This document shows positions 1 through 8,841 of a stretch of 35,493 bases of DNA, in pieces. The first letter of the stretch is position 1. Each line of letters opens with the position of its first letter. A program made the translations under genes and the position numbers. The notes beneath the pieces are model-generated. The model was given only the letters and a program-made list of their open reading frames with translations, had not been told where the DNA came from and ran no database searches. The stretch is from the NCBI GenBank assembly GCA_020627885.1, contig JAHDGB010000008.1, positions 1-35,493 of the forward strand. The letters run 5' to 3'. Origin of the DNA: Flavobacteriaceae bacterium (GTDB lineage Bacteria > Bacteroidota > Bacteroidia > Flavobacteriales > Flavobacteriaceae).

Positions 1-27
1 ATGAGGCTTTTTATATTATAATAAGAG

Positions 28-51
28 TAGATTATAGTTTCTATAAGTCTA
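28..51 (-). terminator. Weak hairpin downstream of the GHMP kinase
   Basis: An imperfect inverted repeat lies just after the GHMP kinase stop codon. TAGATTATAG pairs with CTATAAgTCTA around a TTT loop, with one bulged base. Read on the minus strand it is followed by an AT-rich stretch without a clean U-run. It may end the mevalonate transcript, but the structure is weak and AT-only, so it could be chance. Confidence 0.25.
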
Positions 52-60
52 TTTCTTTAC

Positions 61-993
61 TTAAAGAACCATCTCTTCGTATGATAAAATAGTTTTGTAC
101 CCTTTTTTGTTAAAATACGACCTAACATAAGATTCATCTCCCGTAACTAAAATAAAATCTCCTCCCCAACCCCCAAGACTTTTTATTGCATTTTTATAAT
201 CACTAAAAAGTAATTCTTTTACCGGTGTTTGATGTGTTATTTCTCCAATTAAGATTTCGTGCTTTTCTAATAATTGCTCAAAAGAATTAAGAGAGGTTGT
301 TTTAATTAAATCTTCAGTTATACGATTTATTTCTTTTAAATAATGAGAGACATCATTTTTGTTGTCATGATAGGTTTTGATAGAAGCTCTGCTGTCTTGT
401 TTTTTATTTAAGTGTACAAAGAATAATTTAGATTTATATGATGGTGAAAAATTTACCAATTGAATAGTGCTATTTCCGTTGGTTAAAGAGTAAATAATGG
501 GGCTCTTTATCTGAGCACAGGCTATGTCGTAACCACTGCCACCAAAAGTAGCTTCAGAGAGTTTAAAAGCATCGATATTTGCCCATTTAGCAATATTATT
601 TAATAAAGTAGAGGAAGAGCCCAGTCCCCAATTTTTGGGAAAGTCTAATTTTGACGTTACTTTTAATCCTTTGCCTTTTTTAAAGCTGTTAGATAAAAAA
701 CTAATGTTTAGGTTGTTAGCGGTTTTTAGGATTTGTATTAAACGTTTTGAAATATCATCTGTAGTATTATTTTGAGTATAGGAATTCGTTAAGATTTCTT
801 CTAAAGAAAATGAGTTTTTAAACCAAATATTTCCTTTATCATCAATGCTTTCCCATTTTAATTGAGGGGCATTAATAGCACTAATGGTTAGAGATTGTCC
901 ATGTTTAGTTGGGATGGCTAAAGCCTTTGCTCCATCTAAAACAATATATTCTCCAGTAAGAAGTAATTTGCCGTTGCTATAAAAGGTTTTCAA
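61..993 (-). CDS. GYDIA family GHMP kinase (mevalonate-pathway type)
   Basis: This 310-residue protein is a small-molecule kinase of the GHMP superfamily (galactokinase, homoserine kinase, mevalonate kinase, phosphomevalonate kinase). The N-terminus has the GKLLLTGEY block typical of mevalonate and phosphomevalonate kinases. The ATP-binding loop GLGSSST is at residues 123-129. GYDIA, the signature naming this Bacteroidota subfamily, is at 154-158. The start codon is TTG at 993. No in-frame ATG occurs until the last residues, and the motif-1 block begins about nine residues in, so TTG fits. It lies 65 bp downstream of HMG-CoA reductase on the same strand, which suggests a mevalonate or phosphomevalonate kinase step. 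The exact substrate cannot be read from the sequence. A 26-bp hairpin stands between the two genes and may limit read-through. Family assignment is confident; substrate is inference. Confidence 0.88.
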   Translation of the reverse strand: MKTFYSNGKLLLTGEYIVLDGAKALAIPTKHGQSLTISAINAPQLKWESIDDKGNIWFKNSFSLEEILTNSYTQNNTTDDISKRLIQILKTANNLNISFLSNSFKKGKGLKVTSKLDFPKNWGLGSSSTLLNNIAKWANIDAFKLSEATFGGSGYDIACAQIKSPIIYSLTNGNSTIQLVNFSPSYKSKLFFVHLNKKQDSRASIKTYHDNKNDVSHYLKEINRITEDLIKTTSLNSFEQLLEKHEILIGEITHQTPVKELLFSDYKNAIKSLGGWGGDFILVTGDESYVRSYFNKKGYKTILSYEEMVL

Positions 994-1016
994 AAATTTA
1001 AGATTTAATAAAAAAT

Positions 1017-1073
1017 AAATTAAGAAATTAGGTGCTTAAAATTACAAATTTTAAGCACCTAATTTCTTAATTT
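1017..1073 (-). terminator. 26-bp perfect hairpin between HMG-CoA reductase and GHMP kinase
   Basis: The arms 1017-1042 and 1048-1073 are perfectly complementary over 26 bp around a 5-nt loop (TACAA on the plus strand). On the minus strand the first arm encodes the last four codons and TAG stop of HMG-CoA reductase, and the second arm is followed by ATTTTTTATT. That is the form of an intrinsic terminator for the reductase transcript. The GHMP kinase start lies 24 nt past the hairpin. It could therefore act as a terminator, a partial terminator (attenuator) or an RNA processing and stability element. The perfect pairing is seen directly; the function is inferred. Confidence 0.7.
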
Positions 1074-2357
1074 TTCAAGTTTATCAACTACAGCACTATG
1101 TGTTACTGTATTAGTTTTAAAATGAGTAATTATTTGTTTTTTTTCATTTTCCGAAGCATTAAACTGGTTTAAAATATTCATTAAGTGCATTTTCATATGG
1201 CCTTCTTGAATGCCAGTAGTGGTCAGAGAGCGCAAAGCAGCAAAATTTTGAGCCAAACCAGCAACAGCAACAATTTGCATTAATTCTTTAGAATTGGGTT
1301 TGCCTAATAATTCGGATGATAAATTAACAAGAGGGTGTAGTTTTGTTAAACCACCTACAGTTCCTAAAGCCAGTGGTATTTCAATCCAAAACTTGAATCT
1401 GTCGTTTTTTATTTCAGCATGGGTTAAACTTGTATAAGTGCCATTTTTTGAGGCATAAGCATGTATCCCAGCTTCAACCGCTCTAAAATCATTCCCCGTT
1501 GCTAAAACAACTGCGTCAATACCATTCATAATGCCTTTATTGTGAGTAACTGCACGATAAGGTTCTACCTTAGCAATATTAACTGCTTGTATAAATTTAT
1601 GAGCAAATTCTTTTGCGTTTATGTTTAGATCTGCTAAGTCTTCTATTTTGCAATTTACTTCTGCTTTAACTAAACAATCAGGAACATAATTAGATAGGAT
1701 ACTCATTACAATTTCTATAGTAGAATCTAATTGTTTTTCAGCTTCTGTTTTAAAAGTTTTAGCAAACTGTTCCAAGCACGAATTAATAAAATTCGCTCCC
1801 ATAGCATCTAGAGTTTCAAAAGAGGCATGTAATTGGTAATAACCGTCTATACTATCGGTTTTATTTCGTAGTTCAATATTAAGAATGCCACCACCACGTT
1901 TATCCATATTTTTGGTTATTGGTTTGGCATCAGAAATGAGTTTTGGTTTTATAGTATTAAAAAATGTATTTAAGGTCTTAAAATCGCCATGATACATAAA
2001 ATGCACTTGGCCAATTTTTGTTGTAGAAATAACCTCAGTCTTAAACCCGCCTCGTTCTAGCCAAAACTTAGCAGCTTTGCTAGCAGCAGCAACAACAGAG
2101 CTTTCTTCAATAGCCATCGGGATGGCATAAAGTTTATTGTTAATTAAAAAGTTTGGTGCTATACCTAATGGTAAATAGTAATTAGTAATGGTGTTTTCTA
2201 TAAATTCATCGTGCAATTGTTGTAGTTTTTCATTACTATTCCAATATTGAGTGATTATTTTTTTTGCAGATTTTGAATTAAAAAGATAATGCTGTAGCAA
2301 CCACTCTATTTTTTCTGATTTTTTTAATTTAGAAAATCCAGAAACCGACTTGTTCAT
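1059..2357 (-). CDS. Hydroxymethylglutaryl-CoA reductase, class II
   Basis: The product interconverts HMG-CoA and mevalonate, the committing step of the mevalonate route to isoprenoids. All catalytic residues known from the Pseudomonas mevalonii class II enzyme can be placed: the Glu84/Glu85 pair (IEESSVVAAAS), Lys274 (HNKGIMNG), Asp290 (ATGNDFRAVEAG) and His387 (EGHMKMH). Spacing nearly matches the reference (83, 267, 283, 381). I chose the ATG at 2357 (MNKSVSG), giving 432 residues, close to the 428 of the reference. The open frame extends 15 codons upstream without similarity I can recognise. Databases often label this class degradative, but the neighbouring GHMP kinase argues for a biosynthetic role here. 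Cofactor preference (NADH or NADPH) cannot be read. The last codons form one arm of a large hairpin. Confidence 0.93.
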   Translation of the reverse strand: MNKSVSGFSKLKKSEKIEWLLQHYLFNSKSAKKIITQYWNSNEKLQQLHDEFIENTITNYYLPLGIAPNFLINNKLYAIPMAIEESSVVAAASKAAKFWLERGGFKTEVISTTKIGQVHFMYHGDFKTLNTFFNTIKPKLISDAKPITKNMDKRGGGILNIELRNKTDSIDGYYQLHASFETLDAMGANFINSCLEQFAKTFKTEAEKQLDSTIEIVMSILSNYVPDCLVKAEVNCKIEDLADLNINAKEFAHKFIQAVNIAKVEPYRAVTHNKGIMNGIDAVVLATGNDFRAVEAGIHAYASKNGTYTSLTHAEIKNDRFKFWIEIPLALGTVGGLTKLHPLVNLSSELLGKPNSKELMQIVAVAGLAQNFAALRSLTTTGIQEGHMKMHLMNILNQFNASENEKKQIITHFKTNTVTHSAVVDKLEKLRN

Positions 2358-2399
2358 TTTAAGATATAATTTTGAAGCGCTAAGATAGTATACTAAACA

Positions 2400-2407
2400 C
2401 AAACATA
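2400..2407 (-). promoter_or_regulatory. Possible -7 element for the HMG-CoA reductase gene
   Basis: On the minus strand this reads TATGTTTG, an exact match to the Bacteroidota -7 consensus TAnnTTTG. It lies about 43 bp upstream of the chosen ATG. I find no TTG at the expected 17-23 bp upstream, so the assignment rests on one box only. Confidence 0.3.
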
Positions 2408-2560
2408 ATAGTTTATTGTTAGCTGCTTAAATAAAATATAATTTGCCATTATTATTTAAGTTAATTCCTATTAGTTATGTGGATTTAACTGTTAATAGTT
2501 AGTGTTTTTTGCTATATTTTTAGTAAACTTGACATTAATTTTACACAAACACCAATATTA

Positions 2561-4789
2561 ATGCGGTTTATTACACATTTGGTTGTGATTTTTTTCTCTC
2601 TAATCACTTTAGCATCAGCCCAAAAAAAAGAGATATCACTTGAAGAAATATGGAATGGTTCATTTAAAACTGAACGTTTAGATGCTCTTCATTCTATGAA
2701 AAATGGGAAAGAATACTCCGTTTTGAATTTAAATAAAGAAACAGGAACCACGAGTATTGATATTTATGACTACAAAACATTAAAAAAAGTAAAAACAATA
2801 GTTAACTCTTCAGCATTACAAGCTATCGATAATTTTTCTGATTATGCTTTTAGCGAAGACGAATCATTGGTGCTTTTGGCAACAGATGTAGATCCTATAT
2901 ACAGGCATTCAACATTAGCAAGGTATTATGTTTATAATATTAGTGCTAATAAATTGTCTATAGTTTTTGAAGAAAAAATACAGGAGCCTACTTTTTCTCC
3001 TAATGGCAAACAAATTGCTTATGGGTATGATAACAATCTTTATATTAAAAATTTAGAATCTGGAGAGGTAAAACAAATAACGTTCGATGGTGAGAAAAAT
3101 CAAATTATAAACGGTATTACGGATTGGGTATATGAAGAAGAATTTGCTTTTGTTAGGGCTTTTGAGTGGAATTCAGCAAGTAATAAAATAGCATATATCA
3201 AATTCGATGAGGCCGATGTACCAGAGTTTTCTATGGATGTATATGGCTCAGAATTATACCAAACTCAACAAGTTTTTAAATATCCTAAAGCTGGTGAAAC
3301 CAATTCGAAAGTATCTTTGCATATTTATGATTTAAGAAATAAAGAAAACCAAGTTGTTAAAGTCGAAAAGAAATATGATGATTTTTATATTCCTAGAATT
3401 AAATGGACGACCAAGGCTGATGTCTTAAGCGCCCAATATATGAATAGAGACCAAAATGAATTAGATCTATGGTTGATTGATGCGAAAAAAAACAAGTCGA
3501 CCTTGGTTATAGCTGAAAAAGACATAGCCTATATTGATATAACAGATAATTTAACGTTTTTAGATGATAATAGTTTTATCTGGACAAGCGAAAAAGACGG
3601 ATACAACCATATATACCATTATAGAGAATCAGGAAAATTAAAAAACCAAATTACTAAAGGGAATTGGGAGGTTACAAACTATTATGGTTATGATGAGAAA
3701 GTAAATAAAATATATTATCAATCTGTAGAAAACGGATCAATTAATAGAGATGTTTATGCTATAGATTTAAACGGAAGGAATAAAACAAGATTAACTAAAA
3801 CAACAGGAACAAATAAAGCCGATTTTAGTGCAGATTTCACCTATTTCATCAATTCATTTTCAAGTGCAACAACACCACCAGAATACACTTTAAACGAATC
3901 GAATACAGGAAATGTCATAAAGAGCATAAAAGATAATGATGTATTAGCCGAAATAATTTCAACATACAACACTTCTCAAAAAGAGTTTAGTACGATTAAT
4001 GTAAATGGAAACGATTTAAATATATGGACGCTTAAGCCAGCAAATTTCGATGCTTCTAAAAAATATCCTTTGTTTATGTTTCAATATTCTGGTCCTGGCT
4101 CTCAACAAGTAGCAAATAGATGGAATAATGCAAACGATTATTGGTTTCAATATTTAGCACAAAAAGGATATATAGTTGCTTGTGTAGATGGAAGAGGAAC
4201 TGGGTTTAAAGGTGCAGAGTTTAAAAAAGTAACACAAAAAGAATTAGGAAAATACGAAGTAGAAGATCAAATAGAAGCAGCCAAAGTTTTAGGTAAAAAA
4301 AGTTTTGTAGACGAAAGTAGAATAGGCATTTGGGGGTGGAGTTATGGTGGTTTTATGAGTAGTAATGCTTTGTTTAAAGGAAACGATATTTTTAAAATGG
4401 CCATTGCAGTAGCCCCAGTTACAAGCTGGCGCTTTTACGATACCATATATACCGAGCGCTATATGGGTACTCCGCAAGAAAACCCAAGCGGGTATGATAA
4501 TAATTCTCCTATAAACCATGTCGGTAAATTAAAAGGTGACTTTTTGTTAATTCATGGTTCTGGGGATGATAACGTGCATTTACAAAATACAATGCGAATG
4601 GTTGAGGCACTAATTCAAGCCGATAAACAATTTGAGTGGATGATCTATCCAGATAAAAACCATGGTATTTATGGCGGTAATACCCGTTTACATTTATATA
4701 AAAAAATGACGAATTTTATTAACAAAACTCTTGGTGATAAGCTTCCTAAGGCTAAAGCCAATGTTAATGAAATGAAAATAAAAGGCTAA
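2561..4789 (+). CDS. S9 family dipeptidyl peptidase (DPP IV type)
   Basis: This 742-residue secreted serine peptidase should remove N-terminal dipeptides, often after proline or alanine, from peptides in the periplasm or outside the cell. A signal peptide covers residues 1-20 (hydrophobic core, then ASA-Q). An N-terminal beta-propeller of about 460 residues carries the substrate N-terminus-binding motif DWVYEEE at 188-194. The C-terminal alpha/beta hydrolase domain has Ser594 (GWSYGGF), Asp669 (HGSGDDNVH) and His701 (DKNHGIYGG). Spacing of the triad (75 and 32) closely follows human DPP4 (78 and 32). The gene is followed after 36 bp by two peptide symporter genes, so the probable role is to feed dipeptides to them. 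The start is the ATG that directly precedes the signal peptide. Family assignment is firm; substrate preference is inferred from the family. Confidence 0.95.
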   Translation: MRFITHLVVIFFSLITLASAQKKEISLEEIWNGSFKTERLDALHSMKNGKEYSVLNLNKETGTTSIDIYDYKTLKKVKTIVNSSALQAIDNFSDYAFSEDESLVLLATDVDPIYRHSTLARYYVYNISANKLSIVFEEKIQEPTFSPNGKQIAYGYDNNLYIKNLESGEVKQITFDGEKNQIINGITDWVYEEEFAFVRAFEWNSASNKIAYIKFDEADVPEFSMDVYGSELYQTQQVFKYPKAGETNSKVSLHIYDLRNKENQVVKVEKKYDDFYIPRIKWTTKADVLSAQYMNRDQNELDLWLIDAKKNKSTLVIAEKDIAYIDITDNLTFLDDNSFIWTSEKDGYNHIYHYRESGKLKNQITKGNWEVTNYYGYDEKVNKIYYQSVENGSINRDVYAIDLNGRNKTRLTKTTGTNKADFSADFTYFINSFSSATTPPEYTLNESNTGNVIKSIKDNDVLAEIISTYNTSQKEFSTINVNGNDLNIWTLKPANFDASKKYPLFMFQYSGPGSQQVANRWNNANDYWFQYLAQKGYIVACVDGRGTGFKGAEFKKVTQKELGKYEVEDQIEAAKVLGKKSFVDESRIGIWGWSYGGFMSSNALFKGNDIFKMAIAVAPVTSWRFYDTIYTERYMGTPQENPSGYDNNSPINHVGKLKGDFLLIHGSGDDNVHLQNTMRMVEALIQADKQFEWMIYPDKNHGIYGGNTRLHLYKKMTNFINKTLGDKLPKAKANVNEMKIKG

Positions 4790-4825
4790 TATTAAAAATT
4801 CTAATTAAACTAATTTAATAAATCT

Positions 4826-6388
4826 ATGTCAACAGTAGTTAAAGCACCCCATGAGAAAGAGCTATTTGGTCAACCTATAGGGCTTTATATATTATTTTTA
4901 ACAGAAATGTGGGAACGTTTTTCTTATTATGGAATGCGAGCTCTATTGGTTCTATATATGACATCAGCTACAGTAGGAGATGAAAGAGGTGCGGGTTTAG
5001 GCTGGACAAGTAAAGAAGCTTTAGCACTTTATGGATGGTATACTATGTTAGTTTACGTTATGTCTATTCCTGGAGGAATGATAGCAGATAAAATATTAGG
5101 CCAAAAAAAATCTGTTTTAATTGGAGCAATAATATTATGCCTAGGTCATGGTGTTTTAGTTTTGACAGATATTTGGGCATTTTATACTGGTTTAGGGTTA
5201 GTTATTATTGGCGTAGGCTTATTAAAACCTAATATTTCTACTATGGTAGGAGGCCTTTATAAAGAAGGAGATATAAGAAGAGATAAAGGATTTAGTATAT
5301 TTTATATTGGAATTAACCTAGGCTCTTTGTTAGCAACTATGATAGTTGGGTTAGTCGTTGCAAAATGGGGATGGCATGCTGGATTTGGTTTAGCAGGAAT
5401 CGTAATGGTTTTGGGACTTATAAATTATGTATATGGGCAAAAATATTTAAAAGAAGTTGGAGATTTTGTGCCAAATAAGGAAGATGAAAATGAGGTTTCA
5501 TATGCTAATCTTTACGCAAAGCTATTTAATTCTAGCTCTTCAAAACAATTAATTATAGTTGGTATTTTAATACTAGCATCTGTATATGGTTGGTATACTT
5601 TAGAGTGGGGATATGGATTGTTGTTTATTTTTTTAACGGCCATTACAGCATTATTGATGATGATATATAAAGAACTAGAAACACAGGTGTTTAAAGATCG
5701 TTTTTTAGTGTTATTATTATCATTCATTATGGTAATTATTTTTTGGGGCGCTTTTGAACAAGCAGGTGGATTAATGAATTTATATACAGAAACGAATACC
5801 AATAGAGACTTTTTTGGATGGGAAATACCGACGGTTATGTTTCAAAGTTTAAATGCTGGTTTTATTATCATATTCGCTACTCTTATTGCTAGTTTTTGGG
5901 CAAAAAGAAAGCTAAAAGGAAAAGAAGCCTCTTCTTTATTTAAAATGGCGTTGGGTATTATAATTATGGGATTTGGATTCCTATTTATGGTCTTTGCAGC
6001 TATGGAGTTTGATAAGTCAGGAAGTTCAAGTATGATTTGGTTGGTATTAGCATATTTATTCCACACAATTGGAGAATTATGTATTTCTCCTGTAGCTTTA
6101 TCTTTTATTACAAAGTTGGCACCTGTTAAATATGCTTCATTAATGATGGGGGTCTATTTTGCTGCTACTGGATTAGGAAATAAAGTCGCAGGAATTGTAG
6201 GTGAATCTGCAAGTGAGTATGGAGAGCTTACTATTTTTTCTGGAATAGTAATATTTACTGTTGTTATTGGATTATTATTTATTTTAATCTTAAAGCCATT
6301 AAAAAGGCTAACTCATGGGGCAGAAGAAAGTGAGAGAGTTTTAAAGAATGAAGAAGCTGAAGGTTTTGAACTAGCTGATAATAACTAA
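4826..6388 (+). CDS. POT family peptide:H+ symporter (first copy)
   Basis: The 520-residue inner-membrane protein belongs to the proton-dependent oligopeptide transporter (POT/PTR) family of the major facilitator superfamily, which imports di- and tripeptides. The first helix carries ExxERFSYYG with Glu27, Glu30 and Arg31, which couples proton and peptide binding in this family. The PTR2-type segment FSIFYIGINLGS is near residue 155. Repeated hydrophobic stretches are compatible with 12-14 helices. It lies 36 bp after the dipeptidyl peptidase and 14 bp before a second POT gene, so co-transcription is likely. The two POT proteins share the same N-terminal layout (WERFS at the same residue number), pointing to a tandem duplication that has since diverged. 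Confidence 0.93.
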   Translation: MSTVVKAPHEKELFGQPIGLYILFLTEMWERFSYYGMRALLVLYMTSATVGDERGAGLGWTSKEALALYGWYTMLVYVMSIPGGMIADKILGQKKSVLIGAIILCLGHGVLVLTDIWAFYTGLGLVIIGVGLLKPNISTMVGGLYKEGDIRRDKGFSIFYIGINLGSLLATMIVGLVVAKWGWHAGFGLAGIVMVLGLINYVYGQKYLKEVGDFVPNKEDENEVSYANLYAKLFNSSSSKQLIIVGILILASVYGWYTLEWGYGLLFIFLTAITALLMMIYKELETQVFKDRFLVLLLSFIMVIIFWGAFEQAGGLMNLYTETNTNRDFFGWEIPTVMFQSLNAGFIIIFATLIASFWAKRKLKGKEASSLFKMALGIIIMGFGFLFMVFAAMEFDKSGSSSMIWLVLAYLFHTIGELCISPVALSFITKLAPVKYASLMMGVYFAATGLGNKVAGIVGESASEYGELTIFSGIVIFTVVIGLLFILILKPLKRLTHGAEESERVLKNEEAEGFELADNN

Positions 6389-6402
6389 ACCAACTTATAC
6401 AT

Positions 6403-8187
6403 ATGAATACTGATATCGAAAATCTATTTAAAGATAAAGTAATAGGGCACCCTGCAGGTTTATTTGTAATATTTTTTACAGAAATGTGGGAGCGTTTTTC
6501 ATTTTATGGAATGCGTATTTTATTGGTTCTATTTTTAACGGCTTCCATGGTTAGTGATAACCCAGGATGGGAGTGGCCTAGAGAGCATGCATTAGCTTTA
6601 ATTGGCACATATGGATCATTATTATATTTAACACCAATTTTGGGAGGATGGTTTGCTGATAAGGTTTCTGGCTATAGAACAGCAGTAGTAATTGGTTGTT
6701 TAATAATGGCTCTTGGGCATTTAGCTATGGCTTTTGAAACGACAATGAGTTTTTATTTAGGCTTAGGGCTGTTAATAATAGGTACTGGTTTTTTTAAACC
6801 GAATATGACTTCTATGATTTCCGAAATGTATAAAGGAAAGGAATCTAAAAAAGATGGTGCTTATACCATTTATTATATGGGAGTTAATGCTGGAGCATTT
6901 TTTGGAATGATGTTATGTGGTTATTTAGCCGAGAATAAAGGATGGAGTTATGGCTTTGGATTGGCTGGTATTTTTATGTTTATTGGATTAATTCAATTTT
7001 GGCTTGCTAAAGATTTGTTTGGGAATATTGGTGGGAAACCTTCTAAAACATATGAAGTAGAGTTGCCACAAAATATTAATGAAGAAAGCCCTTCAATTAA
7101 TAATGAAACAAAAGAAAAGGAGCGTTTAAATCCTTTTACTTTATTCGATAAAATATTGATTGTATTATCATCCCTAGGCGGCTTGTTATATCTTTTTAAT
7201 GATCCTTTGGAGAAGATTGAAAAAATTAATTTGTTGCCATTTAGTATTGGGGGAATGAGTGGATCTAATGTTGTCGTTTTATCTGCTCTTATTTTGTTTT
7301 TGATATTACTTATTTCAAGAGTTGTTAGGTATCTTCCAATAGTTAGAGACCGTATTATTGCAGTGTCTATATTTGGTGTGTTTACTGTTTTTTTCTTTGC
7401 GTTTTTTGAACAATCATTAGGTTCAATGACCTTATTTGCTAGGGATTATACCGATAGGCAACTAGTAGGGAGCTCAGCAATGATTTTTAAAATAGTAGAC
7501 TTGTTATTGACAACAATACCTTTAATATTAATTACATGGGTGCTATTCTTATTAGCAAAGAAAACCTATTCTAAAATTGGATTGTCAAATATCTTTTTAG
7601 CTATCGCTTTTGCTGGATTATGGTTTTTGGTAATATATAGATTAATAGACAAGTTTTCTCAAGAGGGTAATGAAGTAGAAGCTACATGGTTTGGTATACT
7701 AAACTCTTTTTTCATAATTACATTGGCACCTTTGTTTTCTAAATGGTGGGAAAGTAAATATAACCCAAGTGCTGCTATGAAATATGGAATTGGTTTAATC
7801 CTTTTAGGTTTAGGTTTTGCCTTTTTATCTTATGGTACTTTAGATATTCCTCAAGGTGCAAAAACGGCTTCAGTAAGTATGGTATTTTTAATTTTAGCTT
7901 ATTTATTTCATACTATGGGAGAATTATGTATTTCTCCTGTTGGCTTATCATATTTAAGTAAGCTAGTGCCAGGAAGAATGATAGGCTTTATGTTCGGAAT
8001 ATGGTATTTGGCTATTGCTGTAGGTCAAAAAGCAGCAGGTACTATGGGGGGGATGATTGATAAAATAAGTGAAGAATATTCTTTAAGTACATTCTTTTTA
8101 ATATTTACTTTAATCCCTATTGGAGTAGGGATAATATCTATTGTTTTAAATCCATTACTTAAAAAATTAATGCACGGTGTGAGGTAA
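6403..8187 (+). CDS. POT family peptide:H+ symporter (second copy)
   Basis: This 594-residue membrane protein is a second POT/PTR transporter. It keeps the ExxERFSFYG motif (Glu27, Glu30, Arg31) and the YTIYYMGVNAGAF segment near residue 160. It is 74 residues longer than its neighbour. Much of the extra length is a charged, hydrophilic insertion at about residues 205-250 in the central loop between the two six-helix halves, plus added hydrophobic segments after it. The gene starts 14 bp after the first copy ends and is followed by a hairpin terminator. The different central regions suggest the two copies have different peptide ranges, which cannot be read from sequence. Confidence 0.92.
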   Translation: MNTDIENLFKDKVIGHPAGLFVIFFTEMWERFSFYGMRILLVLFLTASMVSDNPGWEWPREHALALIGTYGSLLYLTPILGGWFADKVSGYRTAVVIGCLIMALGHLAMAFETTMSFYLGLGLLIIGTGFFKPNMTSMISEMYKGKESKKDGAYTIYYMGVNAGAFFGMMLCGYLAENKGWSYGFGLAGIFMFIGLIQFWLAKDLFGNIGGKPSKTYEVELPQNINEESPSINNETKEKERLNPFTLFDKILIVLSSLGGLLYLFNDPLEKIEKINLLPFSIGGMSGSNVVVLSALILFLILLISRVVRYLPIVRDRIIAVSIFGVFTVFFFAFFEQSLGSMTLFARDYTDRQLVGSSAMIFKIVDLLLTTIPLILITWVLFLLAKKTYSKIGLSNIFLAIAFAGLWFLVIYRLIDKFSQEGNEVEATWFGILNSFFIITLAPLFSKWWESKYNPSAAMKYGIGLILLGLGFAFLSYGTLDIPQGAKTASVSMVFLILAYLFHTMGELCISPVGLSYLSKLVPGRMIGFMFGIWYLAIAVGQKAAGTMGGMIDKISEEYSLSTFFLIFTLIPIGVGIISIVLNPLLKKLMHGVR

Positions 8188-8213
8188 TACAAAAGCATCT
8201 CAATGAATATAAT

Positions 8214-8250
8214 AAGCCTTGATTAACATATAATTAAGGCTTTATTTTAT
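8214..8250 (+). terminator. Intrinsic terminator after the peptide-uptake genes
   Basis: AAGCCTTGATTA (8214-8225) pairs with TAATTAAGGCTT (8231-8242), with one G-U pair, around a 5-nt loop ACATA, and a T-rich tail follows. It lies 27 bp after the second POT stop codon and separates that unit from the thioredoxin-like gene. Confidence 0.7.
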
Positions 8251-8292
8251 AATTTTTTGTAAATTGGGCATAACTTTTGCTACTACAAGACT

Positions 8293-8841
8293 ATGAAGAA
8301 ACTACTATATACAGCTTTGTTTGCACTTTTAATAACTGTAAACTTACAAGCGCAAGAAATTAAATGGGTAACATTTGAAGAGGCGGTTGCGCTTCAAAAA
8401 AAGAACCCTAAAAAAATTATAATGGACGTATATACAAATTGGTGTGGTCCTTGTAAAATGCTAGATAGAAACACTTTTGGAAATAAAGATGTTGCCAAGT
8501 ATATAAATGAAAACTATTATGCTGTAAAATTTAATGGTGAGGGTAATGAAACGATTAAATTTAAAGATAAGGTTTTTGAAAACCCTAATTACGATCCTGC
8601 TAAAGCACGTAGAAGAAACTCATCTCATCAGTTAGCGGCTTATTTTAGTGTAAGAGCTTATCCTACATTAGTGTTTTTAGATGAGAAAGCCGATTTTATA
8701 GCGCCAATTACTGGGTACAAAACCCCACAACAATTAGAATTATATGTAAAAATGTTTAACAAAAATGAACATTTAGCACTAACGAGTCAGGATGCTTTTG
8801 ATGATTATTATAAAGCCTTTTCACCAGAATTTAGTAATTAA
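8293..8841 (+). CDS. Secreted thioredoxin-fold protein
   Basis: The 182-residue protein has a signal peptide (residues 1-20, ending LQAQ) and a thioredoxin domain of the DUF255/thioredoxin-like type. The redox pair is in NWCGPCKM (Cys51 and Cys54), the CGPC sequence of classical thioredoxins, and the cis-proline is Pro124 (AYPTLVF). A charged insertion of about 25 residues at 83-110 lies between the active-site helix and the cis-Pro strand. It is probably periplasmic, acting in disulfide reduction or exchange; a CGPC pair favours reductase over oxidase activity. It has its own transcription unit after a terminator and ends directly against the convergent comEC gene. Partner proteins are unknown. 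Confidence 0.88.
   Translation: MKKLLYTALFALLITVNLQAQEIKWVTFEEAVALQKKNPKKIIMDVYTNWCGPCKMLDRNTFGNKDVAKYINENYYAVKFNGEGNETIKFKDKVFENPNYDPAKARRRNSSHQLAAYFSVRAYPTLVFLDEKADFIAPITGYKTPQQLELYVKMFNKNEHLALTSQDAFDDYYKAFSPEFSN

Noticed and set aside
8250-8292. TAACTTTTG upstream of the thioredoxin-like gene, considered as a -7 promoter box.
   Set aside because: It has one extra base relative to TAnnTTTG, and the nearest upstream TTG is only 11 bp away.
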